Assembly (NCBI GenBank): GCA_026999335.1 | Contig: JALTPW010000137.1 | Location: 1-13,996, forward strand | Source of the DNA: Chromatiales bacterium | Lineage (GTDB): Bacteria > Pseudomonadota > Gammaproteobacteria > SZUA-152 | DNA length: 13,996 nt | Direction of reading: 5' to 3' | Shown: one piece after another, positions 1 through 5,621 of the stretch | Position numbering within the stretch: the first letter of the stretch is position 1 | How the letters are laid out: every line of letters begins with the position of its first letter | Translations under genes and position numbers: made by a program | Notes under the pieces: model-generated | What the model saw: the letters and a program-made list of their open reading frames with translations, nothing else | Told to the model about the DNA's origin: nothing | Database searches by the model: none

Positions 1-177
1 CGGCACAGCAACCTCAAGGGGGCCTTTGGCGTGAGACAGAAGTTGGCAGGCCGTATTGCCATCGTCGATGACGTGATGACGACCGGCTGCACGGTACAGG
101 AGCTGGCCCGCACCCTGCGTGACGCAGGCGCTGCCCGGGTTGAGGTCTGGGTCTGCGCCCGCGCGGGGAGGGATTAG
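1..177 (+). CDS. comF: ComF family phosphoribosyltransferase, C-terminal part (cut by window edge)
   Basis: The frame is open from base 1 and ends at TAG 175-177, giving the last 58 residues. They include the type I phosphoribosyltransferase PRPP-binding loop, IAIVDDVMTTGCT (residues 19-31 of the fragment), where the two acidic residues and the TTG turn hold the ribose-phosphate. It is followed by a helix and a terminal strand ending VWVCARAGRD, as in ComF/GntX proteins, which are linked to DNA uptake or use of DNA as a nutrient. The N-terminal zinc-finger part would lie outside the window. The stop codon overlaps the stop of the convergent gene on the other strand (TTA 174-176, TAG 175-177), so no room is left for a terminator between them. 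Other PRTases share the loop, but the length after it and the ending favour ComF. Confidence 0.8.
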   Translation, partial: RHSNLKGAFGVRQKLAGRIAIVDDVMTTGCTVQELARTLRDAGAARVEVWVCARAGRD

Positions 178-761
178 AAAAAGAGCTGAATACCCAGAAA
201 GGCGCCCTGATCAATGGCGTGCGTACCCTGGCTCTTGTTGAACGAAGCCTGGATACGGCGATAACCGACATAGGCCGTAGCCGTCGGCAAAATCTCATAA
301 CCTACCCGCCCCTCCAGCGTATAGGCATTGTCGAGATCCAGGAACGAGGTAATACTGGGTGCGAAATAACCCTCCAGCCCCAAACGCAGGCGTTTCATCT
401 TCTGCGGTTTGAAATTCAGGCGTCCACCCAGGGCAATCGCGGCACCTTTGACGTCCCGCTCGTCTTCCCACATGAACATGACCTTGGGGCCGATGCCGAC
501 CTCCAGTCCGGGGGCCTTGCTGCCGGCCGTATCGACCACCAGCAGGCCGATGTCGGCGTAGCGGTTCTTGTCTTCGTTATAGAGAACGCCAAAATTAAGC
601 TCGGTGCGACCGAAGGTCGAACCGCCAACAAAGGCATTGTAGCGGAAGCTGGCGCTCTTGTTGCCAAGATTGATATCCAAACCCTGCGCCATGACCAGAC
701 TACTGCTGGCAGAGAACAAAGAGAATAAAAAGATGACGATCAACAGTTTGCGTAATAACAC
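174..761 (-). CDS. YfaZ-like outer membrane beta-barrel protein
   Basis: The protein has 195 residues. A typical signal peptide (two basic residues, then a hydrophobic core to about residue 24, VMA-Q) is followed by alternating short amphipathic strands rich in Gly, Tyr and Phe. The chain ends QLFF; a C-terminal Phe is the usual signal for outer-membrane barrel assembly. Overall pattern and length resemble the YfaZ family (E. coli YfaZ is similar in size), whose function is not known. The start is GTG at 761, supported by an AGAGGAG ribosome site seven bases upstream and a sigma-70 promoter just beyond it. It lies downstream of rpmBG on the same strand but behind a terminator, so it is probably transcribed alone. 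The family assignment is by pattern only. Confidence 0.7.
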   Translation of the reverse strand: MLLRKLLIVIFLFSLFSASSSLVMAQGLDINLGNKSASFRYNAFVGGSTFGRTELNFGVLYNEDKNRYADIGLLVVDTAGSKAPGLEVGIGPKVMFMWEDERDVKGAAIALGGRLNFKPQKMKRLRLGLEGYFAPSITSFLDLDNAYTLEGRVGYEILPTATAYVGYRRIQASFNKSQGTHAIDQGAFLGIQLFF

Positions 762-777
762 GGAGAGACTCCTCTAA

Positions 778-805
778 ATTGTACAAATACGGCGGGGCGT
801 ATCAA
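778..805 (-). promoter_or_regulatory. Sigma-70 promoter for the YfaZ-like gene
   Basis: On the minus strand, TTGATA (805-800) and TACAAT (783-778) each match the consensus in five of six positions, with a 16-base spacer. The expected start near 771 gives a leader of only about ten bases that begins inside the AGAGGAG ribosome site. The promoter lies between the rpmBG terminator and the gene, which fits, but the very short leader lowers confidence. Confidence 0.5.
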
Positions 806-832
806 GGCGGCAATAATGACAGAAAACCGGGC

Positions 833-858
833 AAAAAAAAGCCCGGTAAAAACCGGGC
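833..858 (-). terminator. Intrinsic terminator of rpmB-rpmG
   Basis: On the minus strand a seven-base-pair stem (GCCCGGT / ACCGGGC, loop TTTT, bases 858-841) is followed by eight T residues (840-833). It lies 22 bases past the rpmG stop. A further CCGGGC at 827-832 can pair with 841-846 instead, so two hairpins compete for the central arm. Confidence 0.85.
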
Positions 859-880
859 TCTTATCAGGAATTCAAGATCC

Positions 881-1036
881 CTACTTGATCTTTGCTTCTT
901 TGTACATCACATGCTTACGGACGACGGGATCAAACTTCTTGATCTCCATTTTTTCCGGCATGTTGCGCTTGTTCTTGTCAGTGGTGTAAAAATGACCGGT
1001 ACCGGCGCTGGAAACAAGTCTGATTTTATCACGCAT
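881..1036 (-). CDS. rpmG: 50S ribosomal protein L33
   Basis: A 51-residue basic protein beginning MRDKIRLVSSAGTGHFYTTD and ending KHVMYKEAKIK, which is bacterial ribosomal protein L33 at its usual length. It belongs to the large subunit near the tRNA exit site. There are no CxxC pairs, so this is the zinc-free (C-minus) form typical of proteobacteria. The start is ATG at 1036, preceded on the minus strand by AGGAGAAAAG, a good ribosome site. It follows rpmB by 62 bases on the same strand and is followed by a strong terminator, giving the standard rpmB-rpmG operon. Confidence 0.97.
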   Translation of the reverse strand: MRDKIRLVSSAGTGHFYTTDKNKRNMPEKMEIKKFDPVVRKHVMYKEAKIK

Positions 1037-1098
1037 GATTTCTTTTCTCCTTTAGGGGCCGCTGCTGCGAGCACGGAATTAAATTCGCTGCGGGCGCT

Positions 1099-1335
1099 TT
1101 AAACCTTTTCGCCGCGGCGGCGCATTTCGCTCAACACTGCGTCGATGCCTTTCTTGTCGATAGTGCGCATACCACTGGCGGAAACACGCAGGCGAACGTA
1201 ACGATTTTCGCTCTCGACCCAGAAACGGTGGGAATGCAGATTCGGCAGAAAACGGCGCCGGGTCTTGTTGTTAGCGTGGGAAACGTTGTTACCGGTGATG
1301 GGACGCTTACCGGTGACCTGACATACTTTAGCCAT
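1099..1335 (-). CDS. rpmB: 50S ribosomal protein L28
   Basis: A 78-residue basic protein, the standard length for gammaproteobacterial L28. It begins MAKVCQVTGKRPITGNN, then carries the conserved RRFLPNLHSHRFWVES core and the RLRVSASGMRTIDKKGID segment. It binds 23S rRNA in the large subunit. Only one Cys is present, so it is the zinc-free form. The start is ATG at 1335; the ribosome site (ACTGAAG) is weak. It is first gene of the rpmB-rpmG pair and is divergent from rph, with 186 bases between the two starts. Confidence 0.97.
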   Translation of the reverse strand: MAKVCQVTGKRPITGNNVSHANNKTRRRFLPNLHSHRFWVESENRYVRLRVSASGMRTIDKKGIDAVLSEMRRRGEKV

Positions 1336-1414
1336 GACTTCAGTCTCTGAATTTCGTTATTTTGTACAGCGCGCCGGAGAACCACGAAGATCCCGAAAAA
1401 CGCGAGAGCCGCGC

Positions 1415-1423
1415 ATTAGAACA
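1415..1423 (-). promoter_or_regulatory. Possible extended -10 promoter for rpmBG
   Basis: On the minus strand TGT-TCTAAT (1423-1415) is an extended -10 with five of six matches. There is no recognisable -35 element at 16-18 bases. The predicted start near 1408 would give a leader of about 70 bases for rpmB. Support is motif only. Confidence 0.3.
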
Positions 1424-1476
1424 GAATTACAAGCCCGCGTCCAGCCCCCGGCTGGCCTCCCCCTCCGCCTCACGGG

Positions 1477-1482
1477 TATAAT
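1477..1482 (+). promoter_or_regulatory. -10 element of the rph promoter
   Basis: A perfect TATAAT at 1477-1482 lies 39 bases before the rph ATG. The expected start is near 1489, leaving a leader of about 33 bases with an AAGGA ribosome site (1511-1515). No good -35 is visible at 16-18 bases (the region is C-rich), so an activator or a weak promoter is possible. Confidence 0.5.
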
Positions 1483-1521
1483 GCGCGCCCACAACGAATC
1501 ACACCGAAACAAGGACACACC

Positions 1522-2241
1522 ATGCGACCCAGCGGCCGCTCAGCCGAGCAATTGCGCGACATCAACTTCACCCGCAACTACACCAAACACGCCGAAGGCT
1601 CGGTACTGGTGGAGTTCGGTGACACCAAGGTGCTGTGCACCGCCACCGTCGAGGATCGCATCCCGCGCTGGCTCAAGGGTCAGGGCCGTGGCTGGGTGAC
1701 GGCCGAATACGGCATGCTGCCACGCTCCACCGGCTCGCGCATGGGCCGCGAGGCGGCGCGTGGCAAGCAGGGCGGACGCACCATGGAGATCCAGCGCCTG
1801 ATTGCCCGTTCGCTGCGTGCGGTGGTCAACCTGGAGGCCCTGGGCGAGCGTAATATCACCGTCGATTGCGATGTCATCCAGGCCGACGGCGGCACCCGCA
1901 CCGCCTCGATCACCGGCGGTTTTGTTGCCCTTGCCGACGCCATGCAGTGGCTGGTGGATCAGCGCAAGGTGAAAAAGAACCCCATCATCGGCCAGGTGGC
2001 CTCGGTATCCGTGGGCATCTTCAACGGCACCCCGGTGCTGGATCTGGACTACGACGAAGACTCCAATGCCGAAACTGATATGAACGTGGTCATGAACGAC
2101 GCCGGCGCCTTCATCGAAGTGCAGGGCACCGCCGAAGGCCACGCCTTCCGTCAAGACGAGCTGGACGCCATGCTGGGGCTGGCCAAGTCCGGCATCGCCG
2201 AGCTGATTGAGCATCAGCGTGAGGTGTTGAGCCCGTCGTAG
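1522..2241 (+). CDS. rph: Ribonuclease PH
   Basis: The 239 residues match the family length (about 238). RNase PH is the phosphate-dependent 3'-5' exoribonuclease that trims tRNA 3' ends and degrades structured RNA, working as a ring hexamer. Family signatures are present in order: MRPSGR at the N-terminus, AEYGMLPRST (61-70), GKQGGRTMEIQRLIARSLR (81-99) with Arg86, the phosphate-binding GGTRT (123-127), and the metal-binding acidic cluster DLDYDEDSNAETDMN (174-188). The start is ATG 1522, with AAGGA six bases upstream. The C-terminus is complete, unlike the frameshifted copy of E. coli K-12. It precedes rdgB, a common pairing in gammaproteobacteria. Confidence 0.97.
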   Translation: MRPSGRSAEQLRDINFTRNYTKHAEGSVLVEFGDTKVLCTATVEDRIPRWLKGQGRGWVTAEYGMLPRSTGSRMGREAARGKQGGRTMEIQRLIARSLRAVVNLEALGERNITVDCDVIQADGGTRTASITGGFVALADAMQWLVDQRKVKKNPIIGQVASVSVGIFNGTPVLDLDYDEDSNAETDMNVVMNDAGAFIEVQGTAEGHAFRQDELDAMLGLAKSGIAELIEHQREVLSPS

Positions 2242-2252
2242 GCTAATAATAC

Positions 2253-2403
2253 GCCACAAAAGCACGGAGAGCACAGAGAAAGCCCAGGTTTCGCCGCAAA
2301 AAGGAAGCGCAACGTTTTTATATTTTTGCCTTCGCCTCCCTTTGCGGCCTTTGCAGCAATATTTTCAATTGCTGCTTCTCTGTGTCCTCTGTGTCTCTGT
2401 GGC
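2253..2403. repeat. Nested inverted repeat element between rph and rdgB
   Basis: Three inverted-repeat layers are nested or adjacent. The outer arms 2253-2280 and 2376-2403 match at 22 of 28 positions and are made of the purine-rich unit GCCACA..GCACAGAGAA. Inner arms near 2293-2309 and 2334-2348 share GCCGCAAA..GG..GCG. A perfect eight-base-pair hairpin (GCAGCAAT 2353-2360, ATTGCTGC 2368-2375) lies just inside the right outer arm. Repeats with CACAGAGAACACAGAG-type arms are common between genes of many proteobacteria and look like small non-autonomous elements. It fills almost the whole gap and puts the rdgB ribosome site immediately after the right arm. Confidence 0.7.
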
Positions 2404-2427
2404 AAACACCCTAACAAAGGACAAAAA

Positions 2428-3036
2428 ATGAACACCGGCAAGGCCCTACCCGAGAAGGTCGTACTGGCCAGCGGCAACCGCGGCAAGCTGCGCGAGATCA
2501 ACCAGATCCTCGCGGGCCTGGGTATGCAGGCCTTGCCACAATCTGACTTCAACGTGAGCGATGCCGAGGAGACCGGACTCAGCTTCGTCGAGAACGCCAT
2601 CCTCAAGGCCCGCCACGCCGCCCGCGCTACCGGCCTGCCCGCCATCGCCGACGACTCGGGGCTGGAAGTGGACGCCCTCAACGGTGCCCCCGGCGTTTAT
2701 TCCGCCCGCTTCGCCGGGCCAGACGCCACGGATGCCGACAATGTGCAGAAACTGTTGGCATCGTTGAAAGACGTGCCGGAAGCCGAACGCACGGCGCGTT
2801 TTCAATGCCTGATGGTCTTCATGACCCACGCCGAAGACCCCACGCCGCTGATCTGCCAGGGAACCTGGGAGGGCCACATCCTGCATCAGCCCAGTGGCGA
2901 AAATGGCTTTGGATACGACCCGGTATTTTTCGTGCCCGGTAAGCACTGCGCAGCGGCAAAGCTCTCACCCGAGGTAAAAAACCACCTCAGCCACCGTGGC
3001 CAGGCACTGGATAAACTGCTCACGGCCCTTGGCTAG
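2428..3036 (+). CDS. rdgB: Non-canonical purine NTP pyrophosphatase (RdgB/HAM1)
   Basis: The 202 residues hydrolyse dITP, ITP and XTP to monophosphates, keeping deaminated purines out of DNA and RNA. Family motifs: SGNRGKLREI (15-24, nucleotide and phosphate binding), ETGLSFVENAILKAR (48-62), the catalytic and metal-binding DDSGLEVD (75-82), GAPGVYSARFAG (87-98), NGFGYDPVF (159-167) and SHRGQAL (188-194). The frame stays open upstream to 2326, but that part is the repeat element; the ATG at 2428 has AAAGGA seven bases before it, and starting here gives the normal family length. It is probably co-transcribed with rph. The usual downstream partner hemW is absent here. Confidence 0.95.
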   Translation: MNTGKALPEKVVLASGNRGKLREINQILAGLGMQALPQSDFNVSDAEETGLSFVENAILKARHAARATGLPAIADDSGLEVDALNGAPGVYSARFAGPDATDADNVQKLLASLKDVPEAERTARFQCLMVFMTHAEDPTPLICQGTWEGHILHQPSGENGFGYDPVFFVPGKHCAAAKLSPEVKNHLSHRGQALDKLLTALG

Positions 3037-3187
3037 TGGTCTGGCCATTTTGTGCCAATCAACTCCCCAACTTCCCCAATGGCACTGGCTTTATAAGTTG
3101 AAAACACCCCCATTCCAGGCGGAACGACGCGAAGACCCGCAAGGCGGGCAAAACAAGTCATCCAGAGCACATGTAACACACTACATG

Positions 3188-3216
3188 CTGGATTCCCATC
3201 TGCGCGGGAATGACGG
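3188..3216. repeat. GTCATTCCCGCG-type intergenic palindromic repeat
   Basis: Read on the minus strand this is CCGTCATTCCCGCG, then CAGATGGGAATCCAG: a short hairpin with arms ATTCCC (3192-3197) and GGGAAT (3206-3211). The CGTCATTCCCGCG...GGGAATCCAG pattern is a widespread extragenic repeat in gamma- and betaproteobacteria. This is a single, slightly degenerate unit. Confidence 0.6.
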
Positions 3217-3280
3217 TATTCCACGTCTCTCAAGCTTAAGCCAGCATCATCTCTCTCAGCTTGCCCACTAAATTGACACC

Positions 3281-3298
3281 CGTCTCCATATGGAGACA
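3281..3298. promoter_or_regulatory. GlrR-type activator site 1 (16-base perfect palindrome)
   Basis: GTCTCCATATGGAGAC (3282-3297) is a perfect palindrome. With its flanks it reads CGTC-N10-GACA, seven of eight matches to TGTC-N10-GACA, the site described for GlrR upstream of enterobacterial glmY. Its centre is about 177 bases before the start expected from the sigma-54 promoter at 3441-3456, a normal enhancer distance. The match is seen; binding is inferred. Confidence 0.5.
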
Positions 3299-3345
3299 AC
3301 TGATTATGATGACATTTCAATCAGTTACCCCCCTTCGGGCCTTCA

Positions 3346-3367
3346 TCTGTCGCCAATCGGCAACAGA
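3346..3367. promoter_or_regulatory. GlrR-type activator site 2 (imperfect palindrome)
   Basis: TGTC (3348-3351), ten bases, then AACA (3362-3365) gives seven of eight matches to TGTC-N10-GACA. It sits in a 22-base imperfect palindrome (TCTGT-C-GCC-AATC-GGC-A-ACAGA). The centre is about 110 bases before the expected sigma-54 start and 67 bases from site 1. Binding by the GlrR encoded at 6262 is inferred from the motif and the neighbourhood. Confidence 0.45.
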
Positions 3368-3440
3368 CATCCCCATCAACAAATCAGACCAAGCCCCGCT
3401 GAGGCCTGTAACTCACTGAAAAAACAGTGATTCAATGATC

Positions 3441-3456
3441 TGGCATGCAATGTGCT
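3441..3456 (+). promoter_or_regulatory. Sigma-54 (-24/-12) promoter candidate for the EF-hand gene
   Basis: TGGCATGCAATGTGCT has the required GG (3442-3443) and GC (3454-3455) separated by exactly ten bases. It matches TGGCACG-N4-TTGCW at ten of the twelve defined positions. Transcription would start near 3467, about 145 bases before the EF-hand ATG. Two activator-like palindromes lie upstream, and a sigma-54 activator gene is 2.8 kb downstream. Confidence 0.55.
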
Positions 3457-3512
3457 CTGATCACAGCAGTCGATGTTACACGCCACAGTTCGGATCGAGG
3501 CAAGCTTCGACA

Positions 3513-3555
3513 CAAGCGGCACTGCTAACGCACGGATGCAAGCAGCATTGCTAAC
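3513..3555 (+). repeat. Pair of 17-base direct repeats in the EF-hand leader
   Basis: CAAGCGGCACTGCTAAC (3513-3529) and CAAGCAGCATTGCTAAC (3539-3555) match at 15 of 17 positions with a 26-base period. They lie between the sigma-54 candidate and the ribosome site, so they would be in the RNA leader. Role unknown. Confidence 0.5.
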
Positions 3556-3611
3556 CACAGGGACGTCTACTTAAAGGACGCCTGACAAAGACTAAACAGA
3601 GGATAGCTTTC

Positions 3612-3863
3612 ATGAACCAGAAACTACTATTTGCAGCGCTCTTCACCTTTACCCTGGCCAGCGGCACGGCTTTTGCCGATGGAACCTTTAAGGCGGCCGA
3701 TACCGACCAAAGCGGTTCTATCAGCAAGGAAGAAGCCGCCGCACTGCCGGGGCTGAGCGAACAGTGGGACACCTATGACCTCAATACAGACGGTGTGCTG
3801 GACGAGGTTGAATTTGCCAGATTTGAACTGGTCATGCCGAAGGGCGAAGAAAGCGGAAATTAA
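3612..3863 (+). CDS. Small secreted EF-hand (calcium-binding) protein
   Basis: The protein has 83 residues. A signal peptide (Lys4, hydrophobic core to about residue 18, cleavage after TAFA at residue 22) directs it to the periplasm. The mature chain of about 60 residues is essentially a pair of EF hands. Loop 1 is D30-T-D-Q-S-G-S-I-S-K-E-E41; loop 2 is D56-L-N-T-D-G-V-L-D-E-V-E67. Both have canonical positions 1, 3, 5, 6 (Gly) and 12 (Glu), so Ca2+ binding is well supported. The partner and function are unknown. The start ATG 3612 has AGAGGA upstream. It is preceded by a sigma-54 promoter candidate and followed by a hairpin, so it looks monocistronic. The next gene is the sensor kinase GlrK, whose sensing region is also periplasmic; a functional link is inference. 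Confidence 0.88.
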   Translation: MNQKLLFAALFTFTLASGTAFADGTFKAADTDQSGSISKEEAAALPGLSEQWDTYDLNTDGVLDEVEFARFELVMPKGEESGN

Positions 3864-3892
3864 GTCCACCGCCTAACCGGCAAAGGTTGATT

Positions 3893-3938
3893 GGCCCCTA
3901 CTCATTCCACTCTTCCTCTCTCTCAGGGAGTAGGGGCC
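3893..3938 (+). terminator. Terminator-like long-stem hairpin after the EF-hand gene
   Basis: A perfect 11-base-pair stem (GGCCCCTACTC 3893-3903, GAGTAGGGGCC 3928-3938) encloses a 24-base pyrimidine-rich loop, 30 bases past the stop. No T-run follows, so it may act as a 3'-end stabiliser or pause site rather than a classic intrinsic terminator. Confidence 0.45.
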
Positions 3939-4032
3939 TATCACGGCGCAGGGATGCGTCGATCGCTCGCCACTCCAACTGGCAGCGCGCGTTAAGAGGG
4001 CACAATATCTGACTTATGCCTTCGGCTCTAAT

Positions 4033-4056
4033 AAAATTCCACGGATGGGATTTTTT
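4033..4056 (+). terminator. Possible weak intrinsic terminator upstream of glrK
   Basis: AATTCC (4035-4040) and GGGATT (4047-4052) form a six-pair stem with one G-U pair and a six-base loop, extendable by A-T pairs, and run into T residues through 4056. A second T-run follows at 4064-4070. It is AT-rich and weak; it could separate the EF-hand transcript from the kinase operon. Confidence 0.3.
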
Positions 4057-4142
4057 AGGGCTATTTTTTTGGGTGTTATTCTTGGCCCACTGATTACATC
4101 ATTTTCCACTCCCTCTCCAGCCAGGCTATCTGGTAACCGGTG

Positions 4143-5606
4143 ATGAATTACGCCATGCGGCTCACCCTGCCCACCTCGATCTTTCAACTGGCACTGATCG
4201 GCTTTTTCCTTGCCGCGCTACCTCTCGCCGCAGCACTGGTAAACACATTTATGCTCATCGACAAGCTCTCGGTACAGATGCAACTCGCCGTGCGTGACTC
4301 ATCCCGGGCGGTCGAAGCCAGCCGCATCATCATGACCCAGGTGCTGAACATGGAGCGCAGCACTGGCCAATACCTGGTTCTGCGCGATCCCGCCGTGTTG
4401 CAACGCTATGAAGATCAACGCAACCAGCTCGCCAGGGCCATGAACCATCTGGAAGATTTAACCCGAACCGATAGTCTGGCGCAACGGCTGTCACAATTGC
4501 GCCTGGAGGAGGAGGCCCTGTACCACCAGCTTCACAAGGTGGCTGGAATGCCCGCAAAACTGCCAGCGGGCCTGCCGCAGAGACTGACGGAAAAACACGA
4601 TCTGACCCGACTGGCGCGGCCGATCCCCTTCGAAGTCACGCAGATGATCGCCGAAGAGAGCAACGCCATGACCCACCAGGTTGAAAGCGTACAGCGCCAA
4701 TTGCTGTGGCAGGCGCTGGGACTGATCCCACTGGCGCTGATCCTGGCGGTCATCTTCAGCGTCCTCATCAGCCGCCCGCTGCGCCGCCTGGGGGCAGCCA
4801 TTCGCCGTCTCGGTGCCGGCGAATTAACCATGACGGTGAGCGTTGGTGGCCCACAAGACATCCGTGAACTCAGCAAGCAACTCGACTGGCTGCGCCAGCG
4901 CTTGTCCGAGCTGGATGAACAAAAACAGGCCTTTTTGCACCACGTCTCCCACGAGCTGAAAACACCACTGACGGCCATCCGCGAAGGCGTGGAGTTGCTG
5001 CGCGAGGAAGTGGTCGGCACGCTTAACAGCGAACAAACGGAAGTAGCCGATATCCTGCGCGAAAGCAGTCTTCAGCTACAGGCGCAGGTCGAGGCCCTGC
5101 TCAATTTCAATGCCGCCCTGGCGCAGAGAAGCCTGCTACGTCAGGAAACCGTCGAACTGCACACGCTGCTACCGGAAATCATCAGCAAACACCGCCTGGC
5201 GCTGCAGGCACGAAAAATTTCCGTGCACAGCGAACTGCAAGCGGTTAGCCTGTGTGGAGAGCGTGAACAGTTGCGTACCCTGCTCGACAACCTGTTATCC
5301 AACGCCATTAAATACTCACCGGATGGTGGACAGATTCATCTTAACCTTCGAATTGCGAACGATCATGCCCATATTGATGTCATAGATGAGGGGCCCGGTA
5401 TCCCAAGTGCGGAACGGCAACAGATATTCGAGCCCTTTTTTCAGGGGAGGCAGTCACCACGTAGTCATGTAAAAGGTACCGGGCTGGGGCTGGCTATTGC
5501 CCAACGCTATGCCCGTCTGCACCGAGGCGATATCACTGTTCAAGATAACAAAGCCGGGGCACATCTGCGTGTTGCCCTGCCGCTGGTTGGCAAACACGAT
5601 GAATAG
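4143..5606 (+). CDS. glrK: Sensor histidine kinase GlrK (QseE)
   Basis: Inner-membrane kinase of 487 residues that phosphorylates GlrR. Order: transmembrane helix 1 (about 13-39), periplasmic helical region (40-187) with the family segment MERSTGQYLVLRDP (about 70-83), transmembrane helix 2 (188-210), HAMP (211-262), H-box HHVSHELKTPLTAIREG with phospho-acceptor His270, N-box DNLLSNAIKYS (382-392), G1 DEGPGIP (415-421), FEPFFQG (429-435) and G2 GTGLGLA (445-451). The MERS..QY.VL.DP segment and the FEPFFQG box match what I recall of enterobacterial GlrK, which separates it from generic kinases. ATG 4143 is preferred; GTG 4140 and ATG 4155 are in frame, and none has a strong ribosome site. The stop is joined to the ribosome site of the next gene. 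Confidence 0.92.
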   Translation: MNYAMRLTLPTSIFQLALIGFFLAALPLAAALVNTFMLIDKLSVQMQLAVRDSSRAVEASRIIMTQVLNMERSTGQYLVLRDPAVLQRYEDQRNQLARAMNHLEDLTRTDSLAQRLSQLRLEEEALYHQLHKVAGMPAKLPAGLPQRLTEKHDLTRLARPIPFEVTQMIAEESNAMTHQVESVQRQLLWQALGLIPLALILAVIFSVLISRPLRRLGAAIRRLGAGELTMTVSVGGPQDIRELSKQLDWLRQRLSELDEQKQAFLHHVSHELKTPLTAIREGVELLREEVVGTLNSEQTEVADILRESSLQLQAQVEALLNFNAALAQRSLLRQETVELHTLLPEIISKHRLALQARKISVHSELQAVSLCGEREQLRTLLDNLLSNAIKYSPDGGQIHLNLRIANDHAHIDVIDEGPGIPSAERQQIFEPFFQGRQSPRSHVKGTGLGLAIAQRYARLHRGDITVQDNKAGAHLRVALPLVGKHDE

Positions 5607-5621
5607 GAGGCAAATAATTTC

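Larger units (their letters stand above)
3037..3611. other. 575-base non-coding region with regulatory sites and repeats
   Basis: No convincing coding region is seen. In order it holds a small hairpin (3136-3148), a GTCATTCCCG-type repeat (3188-3216), two GlrR-like palindromic sites (3281-3298 and 3348-3365), a hairpin with a six-base-pair stem and A6 loop (3413-3430), a sigma-54 promoter candidate (3441-3456) and a pair of 17-base direct repeats (3513-3555). The last 145 bases would form the leader of the EF-hand gene, or a separate small RNA. The upstream part probably contains the end of the rdgB transcript, but no clear terminator is visible. Confidence 0.6.

Noticed and set aside
219..728. 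Long open frame on the plus strand opposite the YfaZ-like gene
   Set aside because: No protein features; the minus strand has signal peptide, barrel pattern, promoter and ribosome site.
1540..2274. Long open frame opposite rph
   Set aside because: Shadow of a well-conserved gene in GC-rich sequence; composition is not protein-like.
2326..2427. N-terminal extension of rdgB by 34 residues
   Set aside because: It translates the repeat element, has no family similarity, and the ATG at 2428 has a proper ribosome site and gives the normal length.
3068..3095. TGGCACTGGCTTTATAA as a sigma-54 promoter after rdgB
   Set aside because: The GC of the -12 element is not at ten bases from the GG, so the required geometry is missing.
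3273..3310. TTGACA followed by TATGAT as a sigma-70 promoter
   Set aside because: The spacing is 26 bases, far from the 16-18 needed, and no -10 is present at the right distance.
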